Source: Bacteroidota bacterium (GTDB taxonomy: Bacteria > Bacteroidota > Ignavibacteria > Kapaibacteriales > UBA961). Taken from it: 55,808 bases of DNA. The position numbers and the translations under genes are program-made. Positions 44,451-53,208 of this stretch are shown here, piece after piece (the first letter of the stretch is position 1; the number at the start of each line of letters is the position of its first letter). Location of the stretch: assembly GCA_018266765.1 (NCBI GenBank), contig JAFDZU010000085.1, positions 1 through 55,808 on the forward strand, written 5' to 3'. The notes beneath the pieces were generated by a model. It was not told the DNA's origin and did not search any database. It was given only the letters and a program-made list of their open reading frames with translations.

Positions 44451-46631
44451 TCATACATTTTCGGATTCGTCAACCGACGTTCTATCATTTGGAGGAAGAG
44501 ATTTAATCTGATTAATTGCACCGTTTCCTCTGTAAATGAATGCCAGACAAGTCATATCATCGTGTTGGGCGCATGTTCCTGCGTGATACTCTACAGATTT
44601 CATGACTTCTTTTATAATCGTTTTTGCGGATTCGGCAGACGGAGAACGGAGAACATCCAAAATCGGTTCGTATCCGAAATCTTTATCTTGTAAATTTTGC
44701 CGTTCGGAAAGTCCGTCTGTAAACAGAAAACAAGCATCACCAACTTCTAAATCCAAAAAATATTCTTCGAGCAATGCATCAAAAATTTCCGGTTTTGCAA
44801 GTCCGACTCCTAATCCTCGGGGGGTTACTACGGATACCCCACCATGTTGTTTCACTAAAAAAGGCATGTGTCCCGCTCTGGCAAGTGAAATTTTCGGAGA
44901 ATTCGGTTCGATGACCACACAAGAAAGCGTTATATACGTTTGTTTCTCTATGTTACCAAAGAGAGTTGCATTGATTTTACAAAGAAAATCTCGTGCGCCG
45001 CGAACTTCTTGTGCGAGTGCCAAAACCACACCTTTTAGCTCTGCCATATAGAATGCCGCCGGAACTCCTTTGCCGGAAACATCGCCCATAAAAATAGCTA
45101 CTTTTCCGTCTCTCAAAGTAATTAAATCATAATAATCACCCCCTACTTCAGTTGCGGGCAATGAATATGGAGCAATATCATATCCACTAATTGTTGGAAT
45201 TTTTTGGGGTAATAATTTATCTTGAATTTGTCGGGCTACTTGTATTTCTTGTTGAATCCTCTCATGTGAGATTGACTCTCTGATAAGCCGTGCATTTTTA
45301 AGGGCTACAGATATATTATCACCGAATGATGACAGTACATTTAAATCGTCATTTTCAAATCCGAAACTCTGTGTATTCAACACAATTAACGCGCCAATTT
45401 TCGACAGTCCTTCATACAAAGGTACGATGATAAGCGAGCGAGCAATCGGTTTCGGGAATGACGCAATAGGAGCTAAATTTTTATCCTCGTCGAAAGATTC
45501 AATTAATGTAGTAACTGTAGTTTGACCAATAAGTTGGTCAAATGCTGAGTAGGAATACAGCCAGTCAATTTGGTCTTGATTTATGAATTTATAAGAAGCA
45601 ATTGTACGTTCTCCGGAAGAAGGATACAATTCACACCACGCTCCTGTTGCTCTCGAAACTTCTAAAGCACGTTGCGTTAAATTTTCGATAAGCATATCAA
45701 AATCAATTGTTTCAGCAATTATTTTATTGAGATGTGTGAGTGATGAAACTTCTGAATTACGCCTATCGACCGCTGAAGCCGTTGGGAGTGCAACGAGCGC
45801 AGGAAAAAATAGTCTAGCCGTATAAATTGCACAAAACATCATGGAAACACCAACAATTGTTGCACTTCCTGACAGAAAGAACTCTATCGGCCTTGAATAT
45901 GCGGTAGCCGATTCAGTAAAACACTGAACGCTAAAAAACGTAAACACAAAGAAGCCAAGTGCAGAAAGCCAGACTAATTTTTTCTTTTCTTGCTTTGTAA
46001 GCAAAGCTATCCACTTTGTCCTACCAATTGTGAGTAGTAATAGAATACACAGAATAAAAGCGGAAATTCCGGCCAGTGGATTGTTCGTGTCTTGGGCATA
46101 TTTACCAAGCAAAACAAGAACATAAATGACAAGTGTTCCAAACGCTAAAATTCTACTGAACTTCTTGGTTTTTTCGTGACGGCGAATTTGAAGTGCAAAA
46201 TAAATAAAGAAGATAGATTCGATTGCTACATAGAGAAATGTGGCTCCTACAATATTTAATATAATAGACTCGAACATCCCATACGAAGTATTATTATCAG
46301 TAAATATTACTAAAAGAAGACTTCCGGCCAACAACACTATTAACGTTATAAGGATAATTCTTCCGGCTCCATCTAATATCAATTTGCCTGAATTTCCTGC
46401 TCGATGCTGTAATATCAACGTTGAAATTTGAACAAACCGTGCAATAAACAATCCTGTCACAAAAGAAATTGCTAAAATAGTACTGCTGATTAAACCGAAA
46501 GAGGCAGGAGATCTGTCTGCTAACACAAAGATTGAATCAAGTACAATTTTAAGGCAGAGAGAAATAATCGCTACTACATAAAAAAGCAAATAATTATTAC
46601 GGATTTGAGCATTCTGTATTTCTGGTTCCAT
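44451..46631 (-). CDS. Membrane-bound PP2C/SpoIIE phosphatase with GAF domain (726 aa)
   Basis: The N-terminal region (about 15-290) holds about eight membrane segments. A GAF domain (about 300-455: LIENLTQRALEVSRATGAWCELY, LIIVPLYEGLSKIGALIVLN) is followed by a short coiled-coil (ERIQQEIQVARQIQDKLLP) and a SpoIIE-type PP2C catalytic domain (about 480-705). Metal-binding acidic motifs are present: TEVGGDYYDLI, FMGDVSGKGVPA, LFTDGLSER and CAQHDDMTCLAF. This is an RsbU-like phosphatase, expected to dephosphorylate the STAS protein encoded next and so release a target from the RsbW-like kinase. The stimulus would be a membrane or small-molecule signal. First gene of the module; no confident promoter found in the 211-nt divergent gap. 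Confidence 0.9.
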   Translation of the reverse strand: MEPEIQNAQIRNNYLLFYVVAIISLCLKIVLDSIFVLADRSPASFGLISSTILAISFVTGLFIARFVQISTLILQHRAGNSGKLILDGAGRIILITLIVLLAGSLLLVIFTDNNTSYGMFESIILNIVGATFLYVAIESIFFIYFALQIRRHEKTKKFSRILAFGTLVIYVLVLLGKYAQDTNNPLAGISAFILCILLLLTIGRTKWIALLTKQEKKKLVWLSALGFFVFTFFSVQCFTESATAYSRPIEFFLSGSATIVGVSMMFCAIYTARLFFPALVALPTASAVDRRNSEVSSLTHLNKIIAETIDFDMLIENLTQRALEVSRATGAWCELYPSSGERTIASYKFINQDQIDWLYSYSAFDQLIGQTTVTTLIESFDEDKNLAPIASFPKPIARSLIIVPLYEGLSKIGALIVLNTQSFGFENDDLNVLSSFGDNISVALKNARLIRESISHERIQQEIQVARQIQDKLLPQKIPTISGYDIAPYSLPATEVGGDYYDLITLRDGKVAIFMGDVSGKGVPAAFYMAELKGVVLALAQEVRGARDFLCKINATLFGNIEKQTYITLSCVVIEPNSPKISLARAGHMPFLVKQHGGVSVVTPRGLGVGLAKPEIFDALLEEYFLDLEVGDACFLFTDGLSERQNLQDKDFGYEPILDVLRSPSAESAKTIIKEVMKSVEYHAGTCAQHDDMTCLAFIYRGNGAINQIKSLPPNDRTSVDESENV

Positions 46632-46842
46632 TCGGGTTTTCTTTCAAGCTGAACAAATAATTATCACAAAATGACTACGAATGCAACTTAGTAAAAGTTT
46701 CGCAAGTAGTACCCGAATAAATTCATTTTATTTAATAATTGTGTAATGCAACAATCTCGACTGACAATCGTTCATTTTACTGACCTTTTCCTAAAAAATT
46801 GAATCAGCATCATTTCTAACAAATTCCGAAAGGAAGATTACA

Positions 46843-48060
46843 ATGAAAACCTTGCTTTTATTCGTCACTTGCTCTGCCTTTATAATTGGCGGATGTGCAT
46901 CAACCAAAGGTTCAAAGGATGATTACTTTGGATATTCTAATTCTCCCAAAATTGAATCCGAAGAACAATCGGCTCAACCTATAAAGCGTAAAGAAACAAC
47001 AACATCGGCTACCAAATCTGCTGTGGATATTAGAGATAATGACCAAAGTTCAGACTCACAAGACCAAGATTGGGTAAACCCGATGTCTGATGACCAATCA
47101 TCAAGTTATCAAGATAGTTATACCTCCGGTGGCACAGCTGTTCCTGTCGGATATCGTTATTATAATGCCCCTGCTTATGTCCCTGTAATGGTGCCATGGT
47201 GGGATTATTATTCAGGTTGGATGGGCGGATATTATGTACGCCCTGTAATAGTAGTTCGTTACCGAAATTGGTTCTGGGGATGGAATTCTTATTGTGATTG
47301 GTATTCCCCTTTTTATGACTATCATCCTTGTTATGGTGGAAGCTTTGGTTATTACAATCCATACTATCGTGGGGGCTATTATCCGTATTGGCGACCATGG
47401 AATCATTATCCAATTTATACGTATCATACTGTAAATCCTCGACCACGAACTCCCAATACTGTTCGTACTTGGGGAACGGGAACCGGAGTTTCCGGCACGG
47501 CACTCGGAGGTAAAAGTACAGTAATACCTTCGGTTCGTAATGAACGCGGGCAATCTTCTCCGAATCCTGCTATCCCTTCTCAAAATTCATCAACAAATTC
47601 TGTACGAACAGAACGATCTACATCAAATTCTCATGTCGGAAGTGAACGTGCAAAAGAAGGAGAAGTACGTTCACAACGTGAAAATTCCAATACCAATGTA
47701 TCGCCGAATGATAATGTTAAAGTCACACCAACACCCCGGAATGAATCCCCCGTTCGTAATGAACGTACTAACAATGACGTTAAGCCGACACCTCGGAGTG
47801 ATGCACCGGCTCGCAAAGAAACTCCAAGCAACAATGTAAAGCCTGCACCTCCTCGCGAGGAAACTCCTGTTCGAAAAGAACGTCCTCGTTCAAGTATGGA
47901 CAACTTTCGTTCACCTTCACAACATAGCCCTCGAGTAGCAACTTCTGCTCGCTCTTGGGGAAGCATAGGTGGTAATTCTTCATCTGCAAGAGGTAATTCT
48001 TTAGGTTCGAATAGTAACAGTTCTTCTTCAGGGTCAGTTCGTTCCGGGAGAAGACAATGA
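46843..48060 (+). CDS. Low-complexity Tyr/Trp-rich lipoprotein with basic tandem repeats (405 aa)
   Basis: A lipoprotein signal peptide ends in IIGGC (Cys18). Then come a Ser/Asp/Gln-rich linker (about 25-90), an aromatic block (about 95-200, over a third Tyr and Trp, such as WWDYYSGWMGGYYVRP and YYNPYYRGGYYPYW), and a basic Arg/Asn/Pro tail. The tail contains three degenerate 20-residue repeats (see 47710-47892) and ends in a Ser/Gly/Arg-rich stretch. No enzymatic domain is visible. Probably an outer-membrane lipoprotein that is intrinsically disordered. GGAAG lies eight bases before the ATG. Its TGA overlaps the ATG of the FadL-like gene, so the two are translationally coupled. The long frames opposite it are shadows of the biased composition. 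Confidence 0.8.
   Translation: MKTLLLFVTCSAFIIGGCASTKGSKDDYFGYSNSPKIESEEQSAQPIKRKETTTSATKSAVDIRDNDQSSDSQDQDWVNPMSDDQSSSYQDSYTSGGTAVPVGYRYYNAPAYVPVMVPWWDYYSGWMGGYYVRPVIVVRYRNWFWGWNSYCDWYSPFYDYHPCYGGSFGYYNPYYRGGYYPYWRPWNHYPIYTYHTVNPRPRTPNTVRTWGTGTGVSGTALGGKSTVIPSVRNERGQSSPNPAIPSQNSSTNSVRTERSTSNSHVGSERAKEGEVRSQRENSNTNVSPNDNVKVTPTPRNESPVRNERTNNDVKPTPRSDAPARKETPSNNVKPAPPREETPVRKERPRSSMDNFRSPSQHSPRVATSARSWGSIGGNSSSARGNSLGSNSNSSSSGSVRSGRRQ
47710..47892 (+). repeat. Three degenerate 60-nt tandem repeats in the lipoprotein gene
   Basis: Units at 47710-47769, 47770-47829 and 47830-47892 encode 20, 20 and 21 residues of the form (N)N(D)VKPTPR..APVRKE(T/R). They are degenerate at DNA level, so they are old duplications rather than recent slippage. 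Confidence 0.7.
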
Positions 48061-49493
48061 AATCAATCATCGTTTGTGCTCTTTTATTGTTGTTTGTAAG
48101 TAAAGAAACTCAAGCACAACAAGTAGAAGATGCTGTTCGCATTGCAAATTCAAATGGTACAATCAGTTCGCGTGCCGCTGCATTGGGGATTTCTTATGCA
48201 GGGATTGCCGATGATTATTCAGCTCTTTATTATAACCCTGCAGGACTTTCACTATTAGCAAAGAGAGAATTCTCTATAGGACTTGAATATTTACGCACTT
48301 CTACAACTTCTGATTTCTTTCAAGTTGGTTCTTCTATTGGTTCAAGCATTGTTTCACCTACAAATTGCGGTATGGTATTCCCATTTAAAACAAAAGTAGG
48401 AACAGCTGCAATTGCATTGGGGTATAATTATGAAAGTAGTTTAGATAATACTCTTCAATTTGATGGATTTAATCCTTCTTCATCAATTGTCCAGAGTTTA
48501 GTAAACGAAACAAGCGATCTCAAAACAAATCTAGCGTATCAAGTTTCGATTGCCGATACAAAAGGAAGTGGCAAACTTCACTCTCCAATCGTCGGAAATG
48601 TTCAGCAAACAGGTTTTATCACTGAACGTGGCGGAATCCATAATCTCACAGGTGGAGGCGCTATCAGTCTTTCGGAATCGTTTTCAGTCGGATTGAACAT
48701 TGCAGGTAAATGGGGTTCGTTCAAATATGACAGAGAATACAAAGAGTTTGACAAAAACAATATCTATAATTATTGGGATACTCTTAATTTTAATAATTCC
48801 GATTTTTCAAGTCTGACTTTGAACGAAAATATTGACCAACAAATTTCTGGAATAAGTGCAACGGTCGGCTTGCAAGGTCGTTTTGGTGATGCTTTTCGAT
48901 TTGGTGTAACTATCAAATCACCAACATTGTATCATATTGATGAAAACTCTTCACGTTCAATTTCCGCAACATTTGATGATAGCACTACACTCAAACCAAT
49001 TTATCCCAGTAGCAGTGGTTCATTTGCACAAAACAACTCTTACGAAATCATTACTCCTTTTGTGTTTGGGCTTGGATTTTCATATCATCTCGAAGGATTG
49101 ACTGTGAGCACAGCCGCTGAATACAATGATTTGACACAGCTTCATTTCAGCCATGGACAGCCGGAACTTATACGTCTTAATACCAATATATTACGAACGT
49201 TAGCAGGAATTCTAACGTATGGTCTCGGTGCAGAATATGAAATTCCCACAACTTCTCTCATCTTGAGAGCGAGCTATACAGGAATTACTTCTTCGTATGC
49301 TAACTCCTCTGAATCTACTAAAATTTTTGGTGTAGGATGTGGAATTTACGTTGCACCAAATGTACGTTTAGATTTTGCGACACGGTTTAGTTCTTATTCT
49401 CAAACTCGTTCAAATTATGGTGAAACCGGTTCTTTTGTAAATTATAAGTTCTCTCCGACTCAAGTTTCAGCTCAATTAACGTATCGGTATTAA
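48057..49493 (+). CDS. FadL/OmpP1/TodX-type outer-membrane porin (478 aa)
   Basis: Signal peptide residues 1-20 (ending TQAQ). The mature N-terminus has the FadL family pattern: SRAAALGISYAGIADDYSALYYNPAGLSLL, including the NPAGL motif. The rest is a 14-strand-type barrel, with strands such as 'AIALGYNYESSLDN', 'FGVTIKSPTLYHIDE', 'FVFGLGFSYHLEGLTVSTAAEY', and an end in QLTYRY (terminal aromatic residue). FadL-type proteins let hydrophobic compounds such as long-chain fatty acids or aromatics cross the outer membrane by lateral diffusion. The substrate here is unknown. Coupled to the lipoprotein upstream by ATGA. Confidence 0.87.
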   Translation: MKSIIVCALLLLFVSKETQAQQVEDAVRIANSNGTISSRAAALGISYAGIADDYSALYYNPAGLSLLAKREFSIGLEYLRTSTTSDFFQVGSSIGSSIVSPTNCGMVFPFKTKVGTAAIALGYNYESSLDNTLQFDGFNPSSSIVQSLVNETSDLKTNLAYQVSIADTKGSGKLHSPIVGNVQQTGFITERGGIHNLTGGGAISLSESFSVGLNIAGKWGSFKYDREYKEFDKNNIYNYWDTLNFNNSDFSSLTLNENIDQQISGISATVGLQGRFGDAFRFGVTIKSPTLYHIDENSSRSISATFDDSTTLKPIYPSSSGSFAQNNSYEIITPFVFGLGFSYHLEGLTVSTAAEYNDLTQLHFSHGQPELIRLNTNILRTLAGILTYGLGAEYEIPTTSLILRASYTGITSSYANSSESTKIFGVGCGIYVAPNVRLDFATRFSSYSQTRSNYGETGSFVNYKFSPTQVSAQLTYRY

Positions 49494-49709
49494 TTCGAAG
49501 TTTATTTTCTTGCAAGTGTAATTATATTAATAACTTATCAATCCGTACATACAACATGTAATTACATTTTTTTGATACGAACAATGTACTTTTGGAGCTA
49601 TCAATTAGCCAAAACATTCTATTTCATTGCAAATTCTTGGTGTATTACCTTTCTTGTTTTTTGTAAATTGCACTCAATAAAGTTATAATTTCGCTTCTAA
49701 AATTTACTT
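49494..49709 (+). promoter_or_regulatory. Gene-free gap before the polysaccharide genes with a weak promoter
   Basis: This 216-nt stretch holds no supportable gene. At 49660-49693 TTTG is followed after 20 nt by TATAATTTCG, a poor match to the -7 box. If used, the leader would be only about 10 nt before the ATG at 49710. Confidence 0.3.
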
Positions 49710-50882
49710 ATGCAACAAAACTCATTGCAATCCGAACCGACTTCAGAAACTATAGTATCCCCTCAACGACCGCTTTCAGGAATCGAATTTTTTGCTCTTT
49801 TACTTCGCCATAAACTATTTATTTCTCTTACAACTATTATTGTTGGTGCTGTTGCGCTTGGTATAACACTTACTCTTCCTAATTGGTATGATGCAACTAT
49901 CAATTTTGTACCTCCAAATAATCCACAATCAGGTATTAGCGGAATGATAGGAAATGTATCCTCAGCTCTGAAAGACATTGGTTTAAATAAACTTGGCGGA
50001 AAAAGTGGTGAAAGTTATTCCTACATTGTAATTTTGCAATCACGTACATTTTTAGATTCACTAATTACACATTTTAAACTTGCAAAAGAGTACGAATTAC
50101 CTGATTCTATGCGTGATGAAATTCGAGCAGAACTAAAACGCAACATGGAAATTAGTTATCTGCCTGACGGTAATTATACTATGACATTTAGTTCAAAAGA
50201 CAAAAATAAAGCCGCTGAAATGGCTAATGTTGCTCTAACAATTGCGAATTCAATCTCACAAGACCTTCAACAACAAGAAGCATCCGTCAACAGAATCTAT
50301 ATGGAGCAACGGCTTCAAAATACTGATGAAGCATTAAATCGTATCGGGGATTCATTGCAGCGTTTTTCCAAGAAAAATCTGGTGTTTTCGCCAGTTGACC
50401 AAGCAAAAGCTCTTACATCGGCACTCGCAGAACTCAAAGCATCAATGATCAAACAAGAGATTGTAGTGCAAACATTCAAAAATTCCTACGGTGAGGAAGA
50501 CCCCGCAACTAAGTTACAGCAAAAGACACTCGAAGATATTCGTCAGCAAGTATATAAAGCAGAGAATGAACCAGGACTTGCCGGTAATTTTTCTATGCGT
50601 GATGCGATGGATGTCGGTATTCCTTATATGCGTCTTTACACAGAATTTGAAGCTATGTCCAAAGTTAAGGGCTTTCTGCTTCCGATGCTTGAACAAGCTA
50701 AATTAGATGAATTTAAGCAAACACCGATTATGTATGTATTAGATACTGCGGTTGCTCCCAATAAAAAATCACGTCCTAAACGAACTCTCATCGCCGGAGG
50801 TGCGGCACTCGGTGCCTTATTTCTCTCATCACTATTTGTTCTCCTTCGTTTTCGACTTCAATCGCTTAACAGCTCATATTAA
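49710..50882 (+). CDS. Wzz-like polysaccharide chain-length determinant (390 aa)
   Basis: Two membrane segments bracket a long periplasmic region: about 32-55 (LFISLTTIIVGAVALGITLTL) and about 362-384 (LIAGGAALGALFLSSLFVLL), the polysaccharide co-polymerase topology. The Pro-Gly-type motif before the second segment is APNKKSRPKRTLI, matching the Wzz pattern AxxPxxPxxP...L. Helical, coiled-coil-like stretches lie between (NRIGDSLQRFSKKN). Such proteins set O-antigen or exopolysaccharide chain length in the inner membrane. No cytoplasmic tyrosine-kinase domain is present. It is 2 nt upstream of glf, so this starts a surface-polysaccharide operon. Confidence 0.85.
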   Translation: MQQNSLQSEPTSETIVSPQRPLSGIEFFALLLRHKLFISLTTIIVGAVALGITLTLPNWYDATINFVPPNNPQSGISGMIGNVSSALKDIGLNKLGGKSGESYSYIVILQSRTFLDSLITHFKLAKEYELPDSMRDEIRAELKRNMEISYLPDGNYTMTFSSKDKNKAAEMANVALTIANSISQDLQQQEASVNRIYMEQRLQNTDEALNRIGDSLQRFSKKNLVFSPVDQAKALTSALAELKASMIKQEIVVQTFKNSYGEEDPATKLQQKTLEDIRQQVYKAENEPGLAGNFSMRDAMDVGIPYMRLYTEFEAMSKVKGFLLPMLEQAKLDEFKQTPIMYVLDTAVAPNKKSRPKRTLIAGGAALGALFLSSLFVLLRFRLQSLNSSY

Positions 50883-50884
50883 TT

Positions 50885-52009
50885 ATGGTTGATTATCTTA
50901 TCGTTGGTGCCGGGTTTTCAGGTTGCGTTTTAGCTGAACGTATCGCTACAGTTCTTGGTAAAAAATGTTTGATAGTCGAAAAACGCTCACATATCGGCGG
51001 CAATGCCTACGATTATTATAATGAACATGGGATTTTAGTTCATAAATACGGGCCGCATATCTTTCATACTAATTCTCCGAAGGTCGTTGAATACCTTTCT
51101 CAGTTCACCGAGTGGAATCAATACGAACATAAAGTTCTCGCAAATGTTGATGGAAAAAACATACCTGTTCCATTTAATCTTAATTCATTAGCACAAGCAT
51201 TTCCCGCTGAAAAAGCAGAACACTTAGAAAAACTATTGCTCGAACATTTTGGCTACGGAACGAAAATTCCAATTCTGCAACTTCGCCAATCAACATCAGG
51301 TGAACTCGCTGACCTTGCTGAATTTATCTACCAAAAAATATTTCTGCATTACACAAAAAAACAATGGAATCTCGAACCGGACGAACTTGATGATGCAGTT
51401 ACTGCTCGCGTTCCTGTATTTATCAGTCATGATAATCGTTATTTCCAAGATGATTTTCAGGGAATGCCGTCATTTGGTTATACTGAACTTTTCAATAAAA
51501 TGATTGGGAATAATCCGCTTATTGACGTAAAGCTCAATACAGACTACAATGATATTCAGGGTTCAATCCAATTCAAAAAACTCATCTTTACCGGCCCTAT
51601 TGATGAATATTTCGACTATAAATTTGGAGCACTTCCCTATCGTAGTTTGAGATTTGAACACGAAACCTACAATACTGATTATTATCAAGAAACCGGAACT
51701 ATCAATTATCCAAACACTTACGACTACACTCGTCGAACAGAATTAAAATATCTCACTTCCCAAATTCACGAAAAAACCACGTGTACTATTGAGTTTCCTC
51801 AGCCGTTTATTATTGGTGAGAATGAACCCTATTACCCTATTCCTCAAACGCACAATAATACATTATACTCGAAATATGTTCGTGAAGCTGAAATGATTGC
51901 CGATTCAGTAATTTTCTGCGGGAGATTGGCAGATTATAAATATTATAATATGGATCAAGTAGTTGCACGCGCTTTGCATATTTTTGAGAAAAGAATTAAT
52001 TTGGAGTAA
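50885..52009 (+). CDS. glf: UDP-galactopyranose mutase (374 aa)
   Basis: A flavoenzyme converting UDP-galactopyranose to UDP-galactofuranose, the donor for galactofuranose-containing glycans. The FAD-binding N-terminus is DYLIVGAGFSGCVLAERIA, followed by HIGGNAYDYYNEHGILVHKYGPHIFHTN (HxGGNAYD). Later blocks: YTKKQWN, RVPVFISHDNRYFQDDFQGMPS, and the end region ENEPYYPIPQTHNN and CGRLADYKYYNMDQVVARAL. All match the bacterial Glf family, with normal length. It implies galactofuranose in the lipopolysaccharide or exopolysaccharide. It lies 2 nt after the Wzz-like gene. Confidence 0.96.
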   Translation: MVDYLIVGAGFSGCVLAERIATVLGKKCLIVEKRSHIGGNAYDYYNEHGILVHKYGPHIFHTNSPKVVEYLSQFTEWNQYEHKVLANVDGKNIPVPFNLNSLAQAFPAEKAEHLEKLLLEHFGYGTKIPILQLRQSTSGELADLAEFIYQKIFLHYTKKQWNLEPDELDDAVTARVPVFISHDNRYFQDDFQGMPSFGYTELFNKMIGNNPLIDVKLNTDYNDIQGSIQFKKLIFTGPIDEYFDYKFGALPYRSLRFEHETYNTDYYQETGTINYPNTYDYTRRTELKYLTSQIHEKTTCTIEFPQPFIIGENEPYYPIPQTHNNTLYSKYVREAEMIADSVIFCGRLADYKYYNMDQVVARALHIFEKRINLE

Positions 52010-52062
52010 ATTTTACTCGAAGAACAGACCACCAACTTATTGATTTTATTTATGTTGTTTCT

Positions 52063-53046
52063 ATGATAACTATTACTTGCTATACTGATTCGCACTACGA
52101 AGAATGGGATTCGTTTGTTCGGGATTCTAATAACGGAACTATTTTTCATTCGCAACGTTTTTTATCGTATCATCCTGCTGAACGGTTTCAGTTTCATCAT
52201 CTTATGTTTTATGATAATAATAAACTTGTAGCAGTTCTACCTGCGGCTTTACGTGAAAACGGTACTTCGCTCGAATCTCCCATCGGATCGAGTTATGGTG
52301 GAATTGTGCTTTCAGTGATGAATTATAAAAAACACGAAGAAATCGTTGATTCACTTTTAGAGTATGCCAAAGAACAAGGATTTGCTTTTGTTTTTCTCAC
52401 TCCAGCGCCGTTTTTCTATCAAATAAAACAAATGCAGAACATAGATTATGCTCTTGCTTTCAAAGGATTTGAATTCGACCGGCATTACATTTCACACATT
52501 ATCGAACATGGAACTACCGAACAGTATTTTAAAGGATTTAATGCTACTGCTCGCAATTCTGTTCGTCAATTCAACAGAAATGACGAAACAACCATTGAAA
52601 TCACAACCTTACAATCTGCTTACGAAGAAATATATCCAATTCTTGTAGAAAATAAAATTCGCCATGATGCACGCCCCACTCATTCACTCGAAGAAATGCT
52701 CCGACTGCAGGATTTATTCCCCAATTCAATTACGCTTATCATAGCTCGGCATGGCGAAAGTAGAAAAGCGATTGCCGCTTCGTGGGTAATTGGTTGCAAC
52801 AGCAAAGTAACGCTCTGTTTCTACAATATGATGCTCTATAAGTACGAGCATCTTCATCCGATGTATGCTGTGATGAACGAAGTTGTCGGTTGGTCTGTGC
52901 GTCGTGGAAGCAGTTTTGTAGATATAGGCGTTTCGCAAGACACCAAAAACAGCAATCCGATGACACCATCGTATTCGCTTATTGATTTCAAAGAGAAATT
53001 TGGAGCTGTGGGAATGCTCCGCAGTACCTTCAAAAAAATGCTGTAA
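52063..53046 (+). CDS. FemAB/GNAT-like acyl- or aminoacyltransferase (327 aa)
   Basis: The protein resembles the GNAT/FemAB superfamily found in bacterial polysaccharide clusters: an N-terminal half (FVRDSNNGTIFHSQRFLSYH, LVAVLPAALRENG) and a C-terminal GNAT-like half (IARHGESRKAIAASWVIG, LHPMYAVMNEVVGWSVRRGSSFVDIGVSQ). NATARNSVRQFNRND is the family's basic patch. FemAB members add amino acids to peptidoglycan, while relatives acylate sugars. The acyl or aminoacyl donor is not predictable. It lies 53 nt after glf and probably belongs to the same operon, modifying the surface glycan. Confidence 0.65.
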   Translation: MITITCYTDSHYEEWDSFVRDSNNGTIFHSQRFLSYHPAERFQFHHLMFYDNNKLVAVLPAALRENGTSLESPIGSSYGGIVLSVMNYKKHEEIVDSLLEYAKEQGFAFVFLTPAPFFYQIKQMQNIDYALAFKGFEFDRHYISHIIEHGTTEQYFKGFNATARNSVRQFNRNDETTIEITTLQSAYEEIYPILVENKIRHDARPTHSLEEMLRLQDLFPNSITLIIARHGESRKAIAASWVIGCNSKVTLCFYNMMLYKYEHLHPMYAVMNEVVGWSVRRGSSFVDIGVSQDTKNSNPMTPSYSLIDFKEKFGAVGMLRSTFKKML

Positions 53047-53122
53047 ACAACCTCAAAGTATCCTCCCACCGATTTCCAAGAGCATCTGTATTCGAATATA
53101 TTTTTCCGACTTCATAAAATAA

Positions 53123-53154
53123 CTTGCCAAACCCAAACAAAATAAATAACTTTG
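53123..53154 (+). promoter_or_regulatory. Promoter of the nucleotidyltransferase/phosphomannomutase gene
   Basis: CTTG, 20 nt, TAACTTTG: an exact TAnnTTTG -7 box with ideal spacing. Transcription would start near 53161, giving a 48-nt leader with CCCGGAG before the ATG at 53209. It lies in the gap after the FemAB-like gene, so the last gene has its own start. Confidence 0.55.
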
Positions 53155-53208
53155 TTTGTCATTGAAATAAGCAACTTCAAATTCAATTTATTTCCCGGAG
53201 AAATTATT

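Noticed and set aside
44602-45051. 149-residue plus-strand frame
   Set aside because: It is antisense to the SpoIIE phosphatase domain, Ser/Pro rich as antisense frames often are, and shows no known motif.
47030-47966. Minus-strand frames of 111 to 157 residues opposite the lipoprotein
   Set aside because: They arise from the biased Tyr/Trp and Arg/Pro codon composition and have no start signal, domain or neighbours on that strand.
53152-53208. TTG start 57 nt upstream of the nucleotidyltransferase fusion
   Set aside because: It overlaps the -7 promoter box; the family begins MNKAVIMAGG at 53209.
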